This document shows, piece by piece, positions 1 to 11,616 of a DNA stretch of 64,000 bases. Source of the DNA: Harmothoe impar (taxonomy: Eukaryota; Annelida; Polychaeta; Phyllodocida; Polynoidae); the NCBI GenBank assembly GCA_947462335.1, contig OX381720.1, positions 60,536,233 to 60,600,232 on the forward strand, in the 5' to 3' direction. The position numbers and the translations under genes were made by a program. Under the pieces are notes generated by a model that was not told the origin of the DNA, did not search any database, and saw nothing but the letters and a program-made list of their open reading frames with translations. The first letter of the stretch is position 1. Every line of letters starts with the position of its first letter.

Positions 1-232
1 CAGGATGCAGCCATGTGACCCTCCCCCTGCCTCCTCTCCCCTTCCCAGTTAGAGACCCCACCCGCCGTCACTCCCCCACCACACACCCTCCGGGCGTCGC
101 GCCTGGCGTCTCGTAGACCGAAACAGGAACGGACTGCTTTCACCCTCTCGTCTTGCAGCATAACTGGTAACCTTGTCCATGGCACCATATTGCTGTCCAC
201 CTTCCTAAGAGTTGTCTGTGGTTGCCTCCAAG

Positions 233-733
233 AGTCACATTATCACTGTAATAACAAACACAAGAACCATCATATTTAAACTGTAGACTGGATAGATGAT
301 ACTTGTACATATAATTTCTTATCTACCACTCATGTATACTGTCAGCAACACTCATCTATCTGGATGTGATATTAAAGAGGGACAAAAAGGGTAGAGGGGG
401 AATGTCATTGACAGGGTTTCATTTTTGTCCACAACCACAGGACTTGTCTGTGGTGGCTTTATGTATGTTGTTGTTGTGAAATTTTATTTTGGCAAAGTAA
501 TCTTTTTACATATGAAGTTTTTCAATGCAATGTAGTCACATTACCATTGTAATGAGAACCATTAGCACCAATGTATTCAAGGAAACTGTAGAATAGATAG
601 ATGACACTTTTATTTGTAATCTACTTCATCACTCTTGTATACTGTCAGCAAAACTTAAATATCTAAAACTGTGCATCCAATTATAAAGGTACTGAGGGAG
701 TGTCATTGAGGGGGTGTCATTGAGGGGGTTTCC
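233..733. repeat. Diverged tandem duplication, about 300-bp period
   Basis: The stretch 233-421 is repeated with many differences at 533-733. Shared words in the same order are agtcacatta, atagatgat/atagatgac, tgtatactgtcagca and gtgtcattga near the end. The remainder of 1-1130 shows no gene, only unique-looking AT-rich sequence followed by a GC-rich patch at 840-1100. Confidence 0.6.
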
Positions 734-1139
734 TTTCGGTATTCGACCTCGGCTAAATGTTATAGACACGTTGTAACCAATAGACAAGTATATTAAGTTT
801 ATGAATTAATAACAAATTAAGGCAAGATACAGCTTATACATGTGGCCAGTTTATCCCCTTACTTGTCCCCCATCCGGCCCTACTCTGGCCTACTGTGAGC
901 CTGCACCGTCCCTATGTGCCGTTTGCCGTGTGGCTGCCGTGCTCTCCCGTTTCGCGCCCCGGCCGCCGTTCGCGTGCCGCGGGGTCATAACGCCGGATAC
1001 TGCCCGTTATACGATAGTCGGATGATCGTCAATTATCGCCCGTCCCAGCCACACCCCTGACATGCGGCTCGGGGGGATCCCAACACGCCGATTGTTTCCG
1101 AGCTACTCCGGACTAAACCTAATTATATCGGGATGAGTG

Positions 1140-2215
1140 GGAGACATGGAAGGGAAGCGGAGGTAATGAGGGAGGGATGGAAGAGGGAGGGAACATGTAG
1201 AGATAGACACAGAGATAGGGATAGCCATAGAGGGAGACAGAGAGACAGATGCAGAGAGATGCAGAAAGACAGAGAGATGCAGAGAGAGATAGAGAGGGAG
1301 ACAGAGAGAACGGAAAGAGATGTAGGAAGCCATCACCCCTATTTATTTCAATTTGTGTATTTGCCATTCACAAAAAAAGAGACAGACTCAAACCTCATCT
1401 ACTGCTGCTGTGATCAGGGCGACAACAGTAGCACGCAGATAACAATAAAACACTCCTCCAGGGGGGGGGGGGGGGGCTGGGATATAGAAGGGGGGCTGGG
1501 ATGCAGGTGGGGGGGGGGGGGTTAGTTAGCAGGAGCAGGTTATTAAGGGTGTGTGCATCCCACACAGCAGCCCCCCCGCCGGCCGTACTGCTAATCAGCT
1601 ACTGAGCCGTATTGAGGTATCAAGGAGCCGTTAGTCAGAGCGAAAGGGGGGCAGAGAGAGAGAGAGAGAGAAGAGAGAGGAGAGAGAGAGACAGACAGAG
1701 ACAGAGACAGAGACAGAGAGAGAGAAAGGGAGAGACAGAGAGGAGAGGAGAGGGAGAGAGAGAGACAGAGAGAGAGAGAGGGAGAGAGAGAGAGAGAGAG
1801 GGAGAGAGAGAGGGAGAGAGAGAGAGGGAGAGAGAGAGAGGTAGAGAGGGAGGGAGGGAGGGATGGAGGGGGGGAGAGAGAGGGAGAGAGGGAGGGAGGG
1901 AGGACGTTTGTGGAAGAATGAAGGGGAGGGAGGAGAGCAATGGGTAGGAAAAACTAAACTAAGAAGAACTGGGAAGAGGGAAAAGAGAAGGGAACGGGTA
2001 GGAAAGAAGGGGAGGAGGGGTGAGAGGGAGGGAGGGAGGATCGAATAGGTGTGAAAGAAGGGGCGGCGGAGGAAGGGGGAGGAGGGAATTGAGGGGAAAG
2101 AAGGGGAAGATAAGGGTCCGGGAGAAGAGGGAAGTGTCAAGGGGTAATGGAAAGGGGCAAGGAGGATGGAAGGGGGGATAGTAGGGAGGAAGGGGGGGCC
2201 TTGAGCGACTAGGGC
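1140..2215. repeat. Purine-rich low-complexity tract (GA, GAGACA, GGGA)
   Basis: The plus strand is almost pure A/G from about 1140 to 1325 and again from 1637 to 2215, with GAGA dinucleotide runs at 1655-1850 and G runs at 1461-1476 and 1508-1520. Open frames on both strands here are low-complexity translations (Arg/Glu or Ser/Leu/Pro) and are not gene candidates. Long G runs could form quadruplexes and H-DNA is possible. That is an inference from composition. Confidence 0.85.
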
Positions 2216-2584
2216 AGACGGGAATCTGAAGGAGAGAGATATCTAATTATGGAGACTCCCCATTTTGGCTACAACACATTTATCTACTGCCCCCTCCCTA
2301 GTCTCATTTCTATTGGCAGGCAGACTATTAATGTTCTGCCTGCAGTGCCTCTTTTTGTAGCAGCCGAGGAGTCTGACCAGTTAGAGTGTTTAATACTGCC
2401 CCCCTCCCCCCTCTCCTCCCCCCCCTCCTCCTCCCCCCCCCCCTGTACGTGTGCCGACCATACTGTGTGTGTATCTAGAAGTATGATGGGCTGGGCCGAC
2501 TTTAGAAACACTGAAAATAACAACCCGTCTCCTGTATGGCCTCCCTGGCCGTCTCACGGGAGCCGCGGCGGGAGGTCTGCAGGC

Positions 2585-2650
2585 GGTGGGGGGGGGGGGG
2601 GGGGCGGGGGGTGGGGGGGGGGGGGGGGGTAAGTGAATGGGGGGGGGTGG
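2585..2650. repeat. Long G-run cluster
   Basis: Several runs of seven to fourteen consecutive G residues are separated by short interruptions. This is a potential G-quadruplex site by composition. No gene is visible around it. Confidence 0.7.
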
Positions 2651-2837
2651 GGCAGGAGGAAAAAACACAAGTACAAAACCAGAAATCGATGACCGCTTCA
2701 TCAAAATACATATTGGTACAGATCAGTGCGCAGGGCCACCACAGGGAGTGTGACTATGACGTATGAGGTACACCACTCTATTTTAACACACCACTCTCCT
2801 CTCTCCCCGCTCCACATGCTCCCCACTTCTAAATCCT

Positions 2838-3262
2838 ATACCATCCTACCCTACCCTACCCTTCCTATTCATGCCCTACCCTACCCTACCCTACAATACC
2901 CTACCCTCCCTTCCTTTCCCTACCCTACAATACCCTACCCTCCCTTCTCCTGCCCTACCCTACCCTACCTTCTCCTGCCCTACCCTACCCTCCCTTTCCC
3001 TGCCCTATCCTTCCCTTCCTTTCATTCTCCTACCCTCCCTTCCCCTGCCCTACCATAATCTCCCTTCCCCTGCTCTACCCTAACCTCCCTCCCCCTGCCC
3101 TACCCTACCCTCCCTTTCCCTGCCCTACCCTACCCTCCTTTTCCCCTGCCCTACCCTACCCTGCCTTTTCCTGCCCTACCCTACCCTGCCTTTTCATGCC
3201 CTACCCTCCCTTCCCGTGCCCTACCCTACCCTACCCTCTCCTGCCCTACCCTACCCTCCCTC
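2838..3262. repeat. CCCTA / CCCTGCCCTA tandem repeat
   Basis: Runs of CCCTA pentamers alternate with variants such as ccctgccctaccctac and ccttcccctg. The unit is CCCTA rather than the CCCTAA of the usual metazoan telomere, and it is interrupted. I therefore call it a simple repeat and not an interstitial telomere. Confidence 0.8.
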
Positions 3263-3417
3263 TTTCTCTGTCCTACCATGTATTGAATATGACTATGGTT
3301 ATGCCTTTCTACACTGTCAATAGTGAAATCAAAGATCTTTTATACTGTAAACTAATATCATATTCTACTGCCCGTGTACACTCCTACTCTAGTATATACT
3401 GTGAAACTACAGTAGAT

Positions 3418-3786
3418 TATTTTTTATGAAATACTGCAGTGCCATTGATTTAACCAAAGAGCGCCGTATTGCACACCCCCTGTGAAATAACCCATGGCCG
3501 TATTTCACGGCCCTGTGACGTCATCAAAACGGCGCTTTGTTTACATTTGAATGGCGTAGAAAGAAGCCAATTTAGCCTTTTTAGGCTCTCCCCTACCATA
3601 ATTTTGGTATTTTGAATCGAAAAAGATAAAAAATAAACACAAAGGCACACTCGTTTTAGTCTGTTGTAGGGTTATTTCACTTGTTGAAGAGGGGGCCGCA
3701 TTTCACTCGGCCTACGGCCTCGTGAAATACGCCCCCCCTTCAACTCGTGAAATAACTCTGTCAACAGACTAAAACTTGTGAACCTT
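3418..3786. repeat. Inverted-repeat element, family H
   Basis: The part 3651-3779 is a long hairpin: ttttagtctgttg ... gttatttcac on the left is mirrored by gtgaaataac ... caacagactaaaa on the right. The first 100 bases (3418-3515: gtgccattgatttaacca, then gccgtatt, then gtgaaataacc) recur in inverted orientation at 23,660-23,762, so this is a dispersed repeat. No coding capacity is seen. Confidence 0.65.
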
Positions 3787-3877
3787 TGTCTATTTATACT
3801 GCCCATGTACACTATTACTGTAGTTTATACTGTAAAACTACAGCAGATTCTACTGCCCATGCACACTAATACTGTAG

Positions 3878-4777
3878 TCATCTTGATCTACTACTAGGTG
3901 TGGATCGTTGTATGTAGCCTGCCCACATGTGTCATCTTGATCTACTACTAGGTGTGGATCGTTGTATGTATAGCCTGCCCACATGTGTCATCTTGATCTA
4001 CTACTAGGTGTGGATCGTTGTAGGTAGCCTGCCCACATGTGTCATCTTGATCTACTACTAGGTGTGGATCGTTGTAGGTAGCCTGCCCACATGTGTCATC
4101 TTGATCTACTACTAGGTGTGGATCGTTGTAGGTAGCCTGCCCACATGTGTCATCTTGATCTACTACTAGGTGTGGATCGTTGTATGTAGCCTGCCCACAT
4201 GTGTCATCTTGATCTACTACTAGGTGTGGATCGTTGTATGTAGCCTGCCCATAAGTGTTATCTTGATCTACTACTAGGTGTGGACCGTTGTATGTAGCCT
4301 GCCCACAAGTGTCATCTTGATCTACTACTAAGTGTGGACCGTTGTATGTAGCCTGCCCACATGTGTCATCTTGATCTACTACTAGGTGTGGACCGTTGTA
4401 TGTAGCCTGCCCACAAGTGTCATCTTGATCTACTACTAGGTGTGGACCGTTGTATGTAGCCTGCCCACAAGTGTCATCTTGATCTACTACTAGGTGTGGA
4501 CCGTTGTATGTAGCCTGCCCACATGTGTCATCTTGATCTACTACTAGGTGTGGACCATTGTATGTAGCCTGCCCACAAGTGTCATCTTGATCTACTACTA
4601 GGTGTGGACCGTTGTATGTAGCCTGCCCACATGTGTCATCTTGATCTACTACTAGGTGTGGACCGTTGTATGTAGCCTGCCCACAAGTGTCATCTTGATC
4701 TACTACTAGGTGTGGACCGTTGTATGTAGCCTGCCCACATGTGTCATCTTGATCTACTACTAGGTGTGGATCGTTGT
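3878..4777. repeat. 54-bp minisatellite, about 16.6 units
   Basis: The unit begins tcatcttgatctactactag and ends with gcctgcccacatgtg. Most units differ by one to three bases (atgtg/aagtg, gtggatcg/gtggaccg), and one carries a 3-bp insertion near 3970. Because 54 is a multiple of three, the minus strand stays open for 294 codons (3948-4832) and would encode an 18-residue repeat containing VVDQDDTCGQATYN. I see no other sign of a gene, so I treat the frame as a by-product, though a repetitive secreted or structural protein cannot be excluded. Confidence 0.9.
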
Positions 4778-5029
4778 GCTGGCCCGTCACTATGTCAGTA
4801 GTATGTACAAACTGTACTCTGGGTGTGGGCACTCACCAAGTACCATGTCACTGTGTGAGTAGTACATACATCACTCAGTGTCTGGTCACTCAGAGCAATA
4901 GCACCACATCATCCTATATACCTATTTACAGTATTTGACAGAATATCTTGTGGTTATCCTGATTGCAAATGTAGACATATATCGACAAATTTCTTGAATT
5001 CTTCCTTACTGTGTCTCCAGTTTTATGCA

Positions 5030-5145
5030 TCAGCCTCCCTGCCTCCCTGCCTCCCCACCTCCCTGCCTCCCTGCCTCCCTGCCTCCCCACCTCCCTGCCT
5101 CCCTACCTCCCTGCCTCCCAGCCTCCCCGCCTCCCCGCTTCCTTA
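5030..5145. repeat. CCTCCCTG simple repeat
   Basis: Tandem cctccctg/cctccccac octamers. No gene is visible here. Confidence 0.8.
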
Positions 5146-5307
5146 GATAATGACCACTCCCTTAGACCCCCAGATCCGTCTACCTCCCCTCTTACCTAGT
5201 ACGTCTCAGGACAGCCCCCGCCCAATCTGTGCCCAGCAGGAGGCAGCACGACTCTAAGTTGGCACTACTCCGGGCCTGGCACAGGGTAGTCACCTAGTGC
5301 AGGTAGG

Positions 5308-5395
5308 CAGGGGGAGGGGGGAGGGGGGAGGGGGAGGGGGAGGGGGAGGGGGAGGGGGAGGGGGAGGGGGAGCGGAGGGGGGGAGGGGGAGTGAA
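5308..5395. repeat. GGGGGA simple repeat
   Basis: About fourteen gggggA-type hexamers in a row. This is strongly G-rich and a potential quadruplex. The region from 5400 to 5940 that follows holds no recognisable gene or repeat. Confidence 0.8.
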
Positions 5396-5955
5396 GGGGA
5401 TTGGGACAGAAAGAAAGATCCAAACCCACATTTACAGAAAGTTAACGTGCTATACAGAATAGATGGACGCTCTAAATTAGCCGCTCTAAATTAGCCGGTC
5501 TAGGCGGCGGGATACGGGGAGGAGAGAGGATAAGGTGAAGGAGGGAGCTGCCTGACATTAGAGTTAGTCATACACACATACACTTGTCACACAGCGTCAC
5601 TAAAACGTGGCTAATCTACATATGTCAATGATAGCCAAGGTTATGAGGTTTATAGAGCAACAACCAGTAGGCCATGGCAACATTTGATTGTCAAGTCACT
5701 GTTTGACGTGCTAGGCTACGGCATCATGTTATGACTTTATGTGGTCATGTTGTAGACAGCCTATGTTATGCCGTCCTGCATCCTTTTCCTGGCTCCAAAA
5801 GTGCTTTTATTCACCGCTAACAAAATATATCACATGCATATGGATCGAAATACCCTGGAATACAACTGTCACATTAGGCCTACAATGACTTCCTCCATGG
5901 AAGAATGAATAATTTATAACAGAAACAAGCGCATAGACGGCAACACCATGACAGC

Positions 5956-5980
5956 CTACGTCATGACGTGACGTCATGGA
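5956..5980. promoter_or_regulatory. Cluster of CRE (TGACGTCA) motifs
   Basis: A full palindromic cAMP-response element, TGACGTCA, lies at 5969-5976. It overlaps TGACGTGA at 5964-5971 and has another TACGTCA half-site just upstream (5958-5964). Twenty bases downstream an ATG in good context (agcATGG, 5996) opens a 73-codon frame to 6217 that I do not recognise. CREB/ATF binding is known for the motif. Promoter function here is inferred. Confidence 0.35.
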
Positions 5981-6349
5981 CGCGGCAGGGACAGCATGGA
6001 ACCTGGGTATTCTCGGGAGCAGAATCTACGTCACACAGTTCAGCGTGGCCCTTATCAGGCTTATCTCACCAAAGATAACACCTCCCCAAAGGGGTCTAGA
6101 TACATAGGCAATGTACTAGAAAAAAGTGTTAGAATCCTTATCACAAGAGATCTAGTTAACCTACAACAAAATGCATTGCAAAATCTGAAAGATATTCAAA
6201 ATATCCTCTGTAATTAAGATGCACTAGTACCAATATTTGAAGAGAAAATTCCAAAAAGGTGACCTTTTCTTGTACATTGCCAACGCAGCTAGACCCTTTG
6301 TCTGGCCTTAGCAACGAGGCCTCCTGCTCCCAAGAATAGAGCTCTATAT

Positions 6350-6560
6350 GACCCCCCCCCCCCTCGTCCACTGCCGCTGGTAACCCCAGGTTTGTAGCCG
6401 CTCTTGCCGCTGGTCGCCATATTGACATTTGACAACCAGCGCCGGATGTGAGTGAAGCGGTCGGTCATGTGACCACTACGTCACATCCGGCGTATCGATC
6501 CGCCGCCATCGATTGTCTGCTGCCCGAGGTGGCAACACGCGGCGGGCAGGCAGCGTTCAC
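6350..6560. promoter_or_regulatory. CpG-rich, ETS/CRE/YY1-motif patch, possible promoter
   Basis: The patch contains an inverted pair CGCCGGATGTGA (about 6440) and TACGTCACATCCGG (about 6479), i.e. ETS-like CCGGATGT cores and a CRE half-site. It also holds an E-box-like GTCATGTGAC and AATATGGCG (minus strand, 6416-6424). The last overlaps an ATG at 6420 on the minus strand, as YY1 sites often do at the 5' end of housekeeping genes. The frame opened by this ATG is short (about 25 codons, through a run of 12 G), so no gene is claimed. Confidence 0.3.
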
Positions 6561-6706
6561 GTGACCCCGTTTTACCCTGTTCCCGCGTCTGTGTGCCCCA
6601 CTTTCCGACATTCTCATACACCACCCCCTGTGCCCCACTTCTACAGCACCTACTTATACCCCTCATTTACCTCACGTCCACGTCCTGATAATTAGAGTTA
6701 AGGAAT

Positions 6707-6842
6707 AGATAGACTATGGTTATGAAAAGGTATGTAGAATTAACCACAGCTTGCTGGTGGGGCCAGACGAGGGCGAAGCCCAAGTTGCGCTACCAACAAG
6801 CTGTGGTTAATCTACATACCTTTTCATAACCATTGTCTATCT
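6707..6842. repeat. Palindromic element (hairpin MITE)
   Basis: Left arm agatagactatggttatgaa and the following aaggtatgtag..ttaaccacagctt are mirrored on the right by aagctgtggttaatctacatacctt and ttcataaccattgtctatct. The arms are about 55 bp with a 25-bp spacer. No coding capacity. Confidence 0.75.
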
Positions 6843-7204
6843 GTTTTAAACCGCAGCTGGGAGGTTATCTGAGTCTTAGTAGAAATAGCCAAGGTGTAAA
6901 TTCATTTTCCTTACCCCTCCGCTGAGGTTTACGCGTGTAACCCGTATATTAACAGCTGGTACAGAGGTCACAGACTCGTTTTTAATACCTTTGTCCTGTC
7001 AAATTTGTCGCCAGGTCGCTGGAATTATTGCCCTAGGTTGAACAGTTACTAAAAGAAACCCCTGCAGCCACATCAACCCTTTGGCTGGTATCGTTTGAGT
7101 GGAATGGTTTGAGGGTTAGTAGTTAATGCAGGTGCTTGGAGCTGGTGGGTGTGGTGGCAGATAGATAGGTGAGGAGGGATGAAGACAGCAGATCTATAGA
7201 CAGA

Positions 7205-7255
7205 GTCAGGGAGGGAGAAAGACAGAATGCGGGGGAGAGAGAGAGAGGGAGAGAC

Positions 7256-7288
<33 letters not shown>

Positions 7289-7300
7289 GACAGATAGAGC
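7205..7300. repeat. GAGA/GACA microsatellite
   Basis: Tandem gagagaga and gacagaca runs. Nothing else is visible between 6843 and 7390 apart from unique sequence. Confidence 0.7.
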
Positions 7301-7394
7301 CATGGATTTAGGGACTGAAGATTTTTCAGGCAATTAACTCTATGGTTTTAGTCAGGGAACATGGTCGATATAGAGTTTGTAACATCCAACACCC

Positions 7395-7637
7395 TAACCC
7401 TTAAGGGCCGCACAGAGCTTTAATAAACTGTACCCTTAGTCATCCCTGAATGCACTCCTGGTGAGTAACTCACTGTATCAATGCTTCATGCCGACCTCTC
7501 GGAAGTGCATCAACCCCGTAGGGTGGGCATGATGCTTAAATACAGCCCTGGCGAGTTACTCACCAGAGCTACATTCATGCATCATGACATCAAAGGACAC
7601 AGTACATTAAAGCACTATGCAGCCCTTAACAGTCTAA
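7395..7637. mobile_element. MITE family B, copy 1
   Basis: Starts TAACCCTTAAGGGCCGCA and ends AAGCACTATGCAGCCCTTAA. The inside carries the family's hallmark hairpins: gcgagttactcaccag and paired gcatcatg words. Family B is the commonest repeat in the window. Better copies are bounded by TTAA and begin CCCTTTAAGGAC, which fits a piggyBac-type non-autonomous element by known TTAA specificity and CCC termini. Confidence 0.7.
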
Positions 7638-7934
7638 CTAAGTAGTTGACGACAGCCCCCCCCCCTACATGCACGTCTTCCAAGCAGCCTGCATTCACTG
7701 TAATTGGCGTGGTGGACTTTGAGCAGCTAAGGACGAGTGTGGAGGGGTTTAGAAGAAGCCGTGCTTGCAGAGGGACTGAGGAGGCCTGGCTGTAGGCCTG
7801 GCTGTAGGCCTCAAGGACGGAGGTGTATGGTTATCCACAGAGGGGGGGGGGGTAGGGACGGGAGGCATGCTGCCCTGAAACCGGCATAAAGGGCTCCCTG
7901 ACTGCAGCAAGGGGGGGGGGGGAGGCCAGGGGTG

Positions 7935-8185
7935 TTAACCCTTTAAGGACGCATGCCCCTAAAAGATGACATTTGTCGTCATGATCCACCAATGAAGCCC
8001 CGGCGAGTAACTCGCCGGTGCTGCATTGGTGCATCATGCCGACCCTTCGGGAGTGTCTCAACCCTGTAGGGTCGGCATGATGCTTCAATGTAGCACTGGC
8101 GAGTTACTCGCCAGGGCTGCATTCAGGCATCATGACGACCAAGGGCATGATGCATTAAGGTATCATGCCGTCCTCAAAGGGTTAA
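7935..8185. mobile_element. MITE family B, copy 2 (best preserved)
   Basis: TTAACCCTTTAAGGACGCAT at the left and GTCCTCAAAGGGTTAA at the right form terminal inverted repeats with TTAA at both ends. Inside are two nested hairpins, one around cggcgagtaactcgccg (about 7999) and one around tggcgagttactcgcca (about 8096). Each is flanked by inverted gcatcatg/catgatgc words. No coding capacity. Confidence 0.8.
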
Positions 8186-8362
8186 AGGTAGACTCATGGC
8201 ATGGACGAGCAGGGGGGTTGGTGGTGTAAGGGGTGAGGGGGGGTGTTTATAGTTAGAGCAGCGCAGTTGAAAGGGACATCTAGACGTGGAGATGGGTGAA
8301 GTCAGCTGTGATGGGAGAAAGGAGGATCCAGGAGACGGGATAGAGCGGGAGAGATAGATGGA

Positions 8363-8680
8363 TGGACAGAGACAGGCAGAGGCAGACACACAGACCCACA
8401 GAGATAGACTTACACATTCACAGACAGACACAGACAAACAGAGGCAGACAGAGGCAGACAGAGGAAGACAGAGACAGACAGAGGCAGACAGAGACAGACA
8501 GAGGCAGACAGAGACAGACAGAGACGGACAGAGACAGACAGAGGCAGACAGAGGCAGACAGAGACAGACAGAGGCAGACAGAGGCAGACAGACAGACAGA
8601 GGCAGACAGAGGCAGACAGAGGCAGACAGACAGACAGAGGCAGACAGACAGACAGAGACAGAAAGAGACGGAAGGGGGAC
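8363..8680. repeat. GACAGAGGCA / GACAGAGACA minisatellite
   Basis: Tandem 10-mers gacagaggca and gacagagaca. The [13 protein letters not shown] translations on the plus strand and [13 protein letters not shown] translations on the minus strand are artefacts of the repeat. Confidence 0.9.
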
Positions 8681-9425
8681 ACACGGATGCTTGTGACATG
8701 TATAGTGTCTATCATAGCATGTTCATCTTCACATATTGTGGAAGACCCAACAATTCTTTATTCGACGCCCGTTCTGTACATCCATGGATTAGCTGATGAC
8801 GAGAGCACTCATCGAGTTGAAAATTTACATTCACACATTTTTCGCGAAGAATTTCTTTTCACCATTTTGAAACTTGCTCTGAAAGCCCTTCCTGAACAGG
8901 GATACAGAGAGGTACAAACGGACAGGGGTGGAAGAATATGGAGACGCAAAGTGAAAGGGAGATGAAGAGAGGCATTCCCTTACAGGCACCGATACTAGAG
9001 AGATAAGCACAAATCCCCCCTCCCCCCTGCCCCCCTGCACCCCTACTCCCTAATTAACCACATTTTGCCGATACAAACGGCCAGAAATCAATCCGCGCCG
9101 TAAGCAGGCCGCAGCTGCCGGGCCGCAGCACCGCTGAGCGGCCAAATCCGCGCCGTAAAGAAGTCCGTCCGAGCGGCAGTAATAGCGGCTTTCTACACAG
9201 CGCCCTCAGCGGGCAAAGAAGGAACCAGGATGCGTCTAGGACGCCACCAAAGGGACCCCCCCCCCCCCCCCACACACACACAGCCCCCCTCACCCCTCCA
9301 CCACCACCACCAGCAGCAGCCCGTTTTATTCACCAGCGCTTCAGTGATCATAATTGAAATCGCTCGACGAAGCAGTTGATTTCAGCGCCCGTCGCGGCTC
9401 GGCGCCTGTAGGAGATATGTCCCCT

Positions 9426-9480
9426 CGTCTCCTCCTCCTCCTCCTCCTCCTCCTCCTCCTCCTCCTCCTCCTCCTCCCTC
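9426..9480. repeat. CTC trinucleotide repeat
   Basis: About 17 CTC units. The surrounding 9050-9420 is GC-rich with repeated atccgcgccgtaa words (9090, 9146) and no recognisable gene. Confidence 0.85.
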
Positions 9481-9739
9481 ACTCGTCCTCCTGGCGGCCA
9501 GATGTAGTACTGGGGAGGTGTATGGACGCTGGTGGGGGGGGGGGGGGGTGGGGGGGTGGTTCTAGGACTGCCTCCTTTATCCCTCTATCTCTCACATTGA
9601 ATGTCTCCCCCCCCCGCCGCCTTTCCTCCTGATACCAGTTCTACCCGCCTCATGCCTCCCTCCACCCAGGCTTCAACCCCTCCTGCCCCAACCCTCCCTG
9701 CTTCCCTCCAGCCGCCTTCCCTCCTAATTCAGGGGCGTG

Positions 9740-10545
9740 GCAAGCAGGTTCAAAGTATGGGGGGACATGGGGGTATATGACCATTTTTTACCCCTTGGTT
9801 AGACCTTTTTTGGGTTTGGCCAAAAGTGTGTGTGTGTGTGTGGGGGGGGGGGGGGGATATGTACCCCCCCCCCCCCCCGTCCGCCTCTGTGGATACCAGT
9901 CCAGTACCAAGCTCTCCCTGCCTCCAGCCTATCCCTGCTTCCTCTCTCCACTCCTCCTCCTCCACCCTCCCCTCCCACCTCTCCATATCCTCTGCCCTTC
10001 TTCCTTCCGCCATGCTGTCCCTGCATCCCTTCTGTCCTTCCTTTATTCCTCCCTCTCATTTCTCTCCATTATTTCTCATTTCTCTCACCTAACCATCTTC
10101 TCTCCTCCCGCCTTGCACCCTTGCTTCCATCCCCCATCGGCCCCTCTGCCCTCCCATTACGTCTTTATTTGCTCCCTCCCAGCTTCCACACCTCCTTCTC
10201 ACCCCCTATCTGTCCTCCCCCCTTCCTCTCCTTCCCTTTTCCCCAACTTCCCTCCCTCTTTCCCTTCCTCCCTCTTTCCCTCCTCCCCTCCCTCTTTCCC
10301 TTCCTCCCTCTTTCCCTCCATCCCTCCACTGGCCCCTCTGCCCTCATATTACGTCCTTCTTTGCTCCCTCCCTATACCTCCACACATCCACGTTCTCCCC
10401 CTCCTTCTTTCCCTCATTCCATACCTCACCCCCCCTTCCTCCCCCATCTATTCCCCCCCCCTTTACTTCTTTGCTCCCTCCTTCCTTCCATACGTCCATA
10501 CCCCCCCCCCCCCCATCTATCCCCCTCTCCTTCACGTGCTCCCTC
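9740..10545. repeat. Pyrimidine-rich low-complexity region
   Basis: A long stretch of ccctcc, ttccctcc and related words, including a partly duplicated block (cccctctgccctc.t.attacgtc at 10,140 and 10,334). The long Ser/Pro/Leu open frames here are composition artefacts. From 10,560 to 11,250 I see only unique non-coding sequence. Confidence 0.75.
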
Positions 10546-11255
10546 TCTGGAGATGAATCTTGTTTTGATGTGAGTATTCCTTGTAATCATAAACTGGCGT
10601 GTTGGTGCGGCCCTGTGGGAGGGGAGGGGGTGTGGACCAAATCGATGTGTCGCGTATCGCCGTGAGATAGATGAAGAACATACATGTGTACAGACTCACG
10701 TCGACGTCAGGGTTTCAAATTGGACGTCATCAAAAAGGACGTATCATATATATATGTCCAATGGTCTGTCCTCTAAATGCGGCTCCTTATACTATTGGGA
10801 CTATAACGGCTCGGTCAGTCTCTAGTGGGGTTTCTCCTAACCCTTTCATTTAGGCCAAATAGTCAAAATACTCTAATAAACATATATTTCGAAATTGTTA
10901 AAAAGAAAGGTTAGGTGACTGGAATCCAATATTGTATCTTTGTCTTTATAGTTATATTTCCATGTACCCTCTGTTATGAAAATCAATCTGCAACTTATGA
11001 AGGATCACAACAAGATGAATCTGTGACGAGTAGGCTATATTACTCGGGTATAAGGAACAATCCAACTGCGCAACGGTTGTACTGAAACGATTATACCGCT
11101 TTTTGGGGAGCCATAGCACCACCCTCTTAGAACCATCATACCCTTGGGTGACCTAGGGTTGTTGTATTTTCGAGGTTTATTAGAGCTTGCAGGATAATAG
11201 CATGTTTAACTTTGCACTCCAAATGCCAAAAATTATTGCCTCAATATCAATTTTA

Positions 11256-11616
11256 GGCTGTGTCTCACGACCTTGGGCCAATGTTTTTGTCTCTGACCGG
11301 GTGCCAGCTCTGACCGGCCTTAATAAAAACAGGTTAAACAGATGATGATAAGAATGGGCAACTAATTACTAGTTTAAAGAGTTATAACATCCATTAACCT
11401 TTTCTGCCAAATCATATCTACATCTGACCTAAATAACCCGTTTTTATTAAGGCCGGTCAGAGCTGGCACCCGGTCAGAGCTGGCACCCGGTCAGAGCTGG
11501 CACCCGGTCAGAGCTGGCACCCGGTCAGAGCTGGCACCCGGTCAGAGCTGGCACCCGGTCAGAGCTGGCACCCAGTCAGAGACAAAAACATTGGCCCAAG
11601 GTCGTGAGACACAGCC
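11256..11616. mobile_element. MITE family A, copy 1 (expanded internal repeats)
   Basis: Termini GGCTGTGTCTCACGACCTTG and its reverse complement, flanked by a TTTA target duplication (11,252-11,255 and 11,617-11,620). Inside the right arm the 18-bp word ggtcagagctggcacccg is repeated about seven times. The left arm has only one or two matching units (tctgaccgggtgccagc). The centre is AT-rich. No coding capacity; mobilised in trans if at all. Confidence 0.85.

Noticed and set aside
2838..3262. Interstitial telomere repeat
   Set aside because: The unit is CCCTA with many CCCTGCC variants, not a run of CCCTAA or CCTAA.
8358..8796. Gln/Arg/Asp-rich frames
   Set aside because: They are a product of the GACAGAGGCA repeat.
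8687..8965. 92-codon plus-strand frame that leaves the repeat into unique sequence
   Set aside because: It has no recognisable domain, start context or splice support, and its length is within chance expectation.
9777..10573. Two ~250-codon Pro/Ser/Leu frames
   Set aside because: The region is pyrimidine-rich low-complexity DNA. Two overlapping frames stay open for the same compositional reason.
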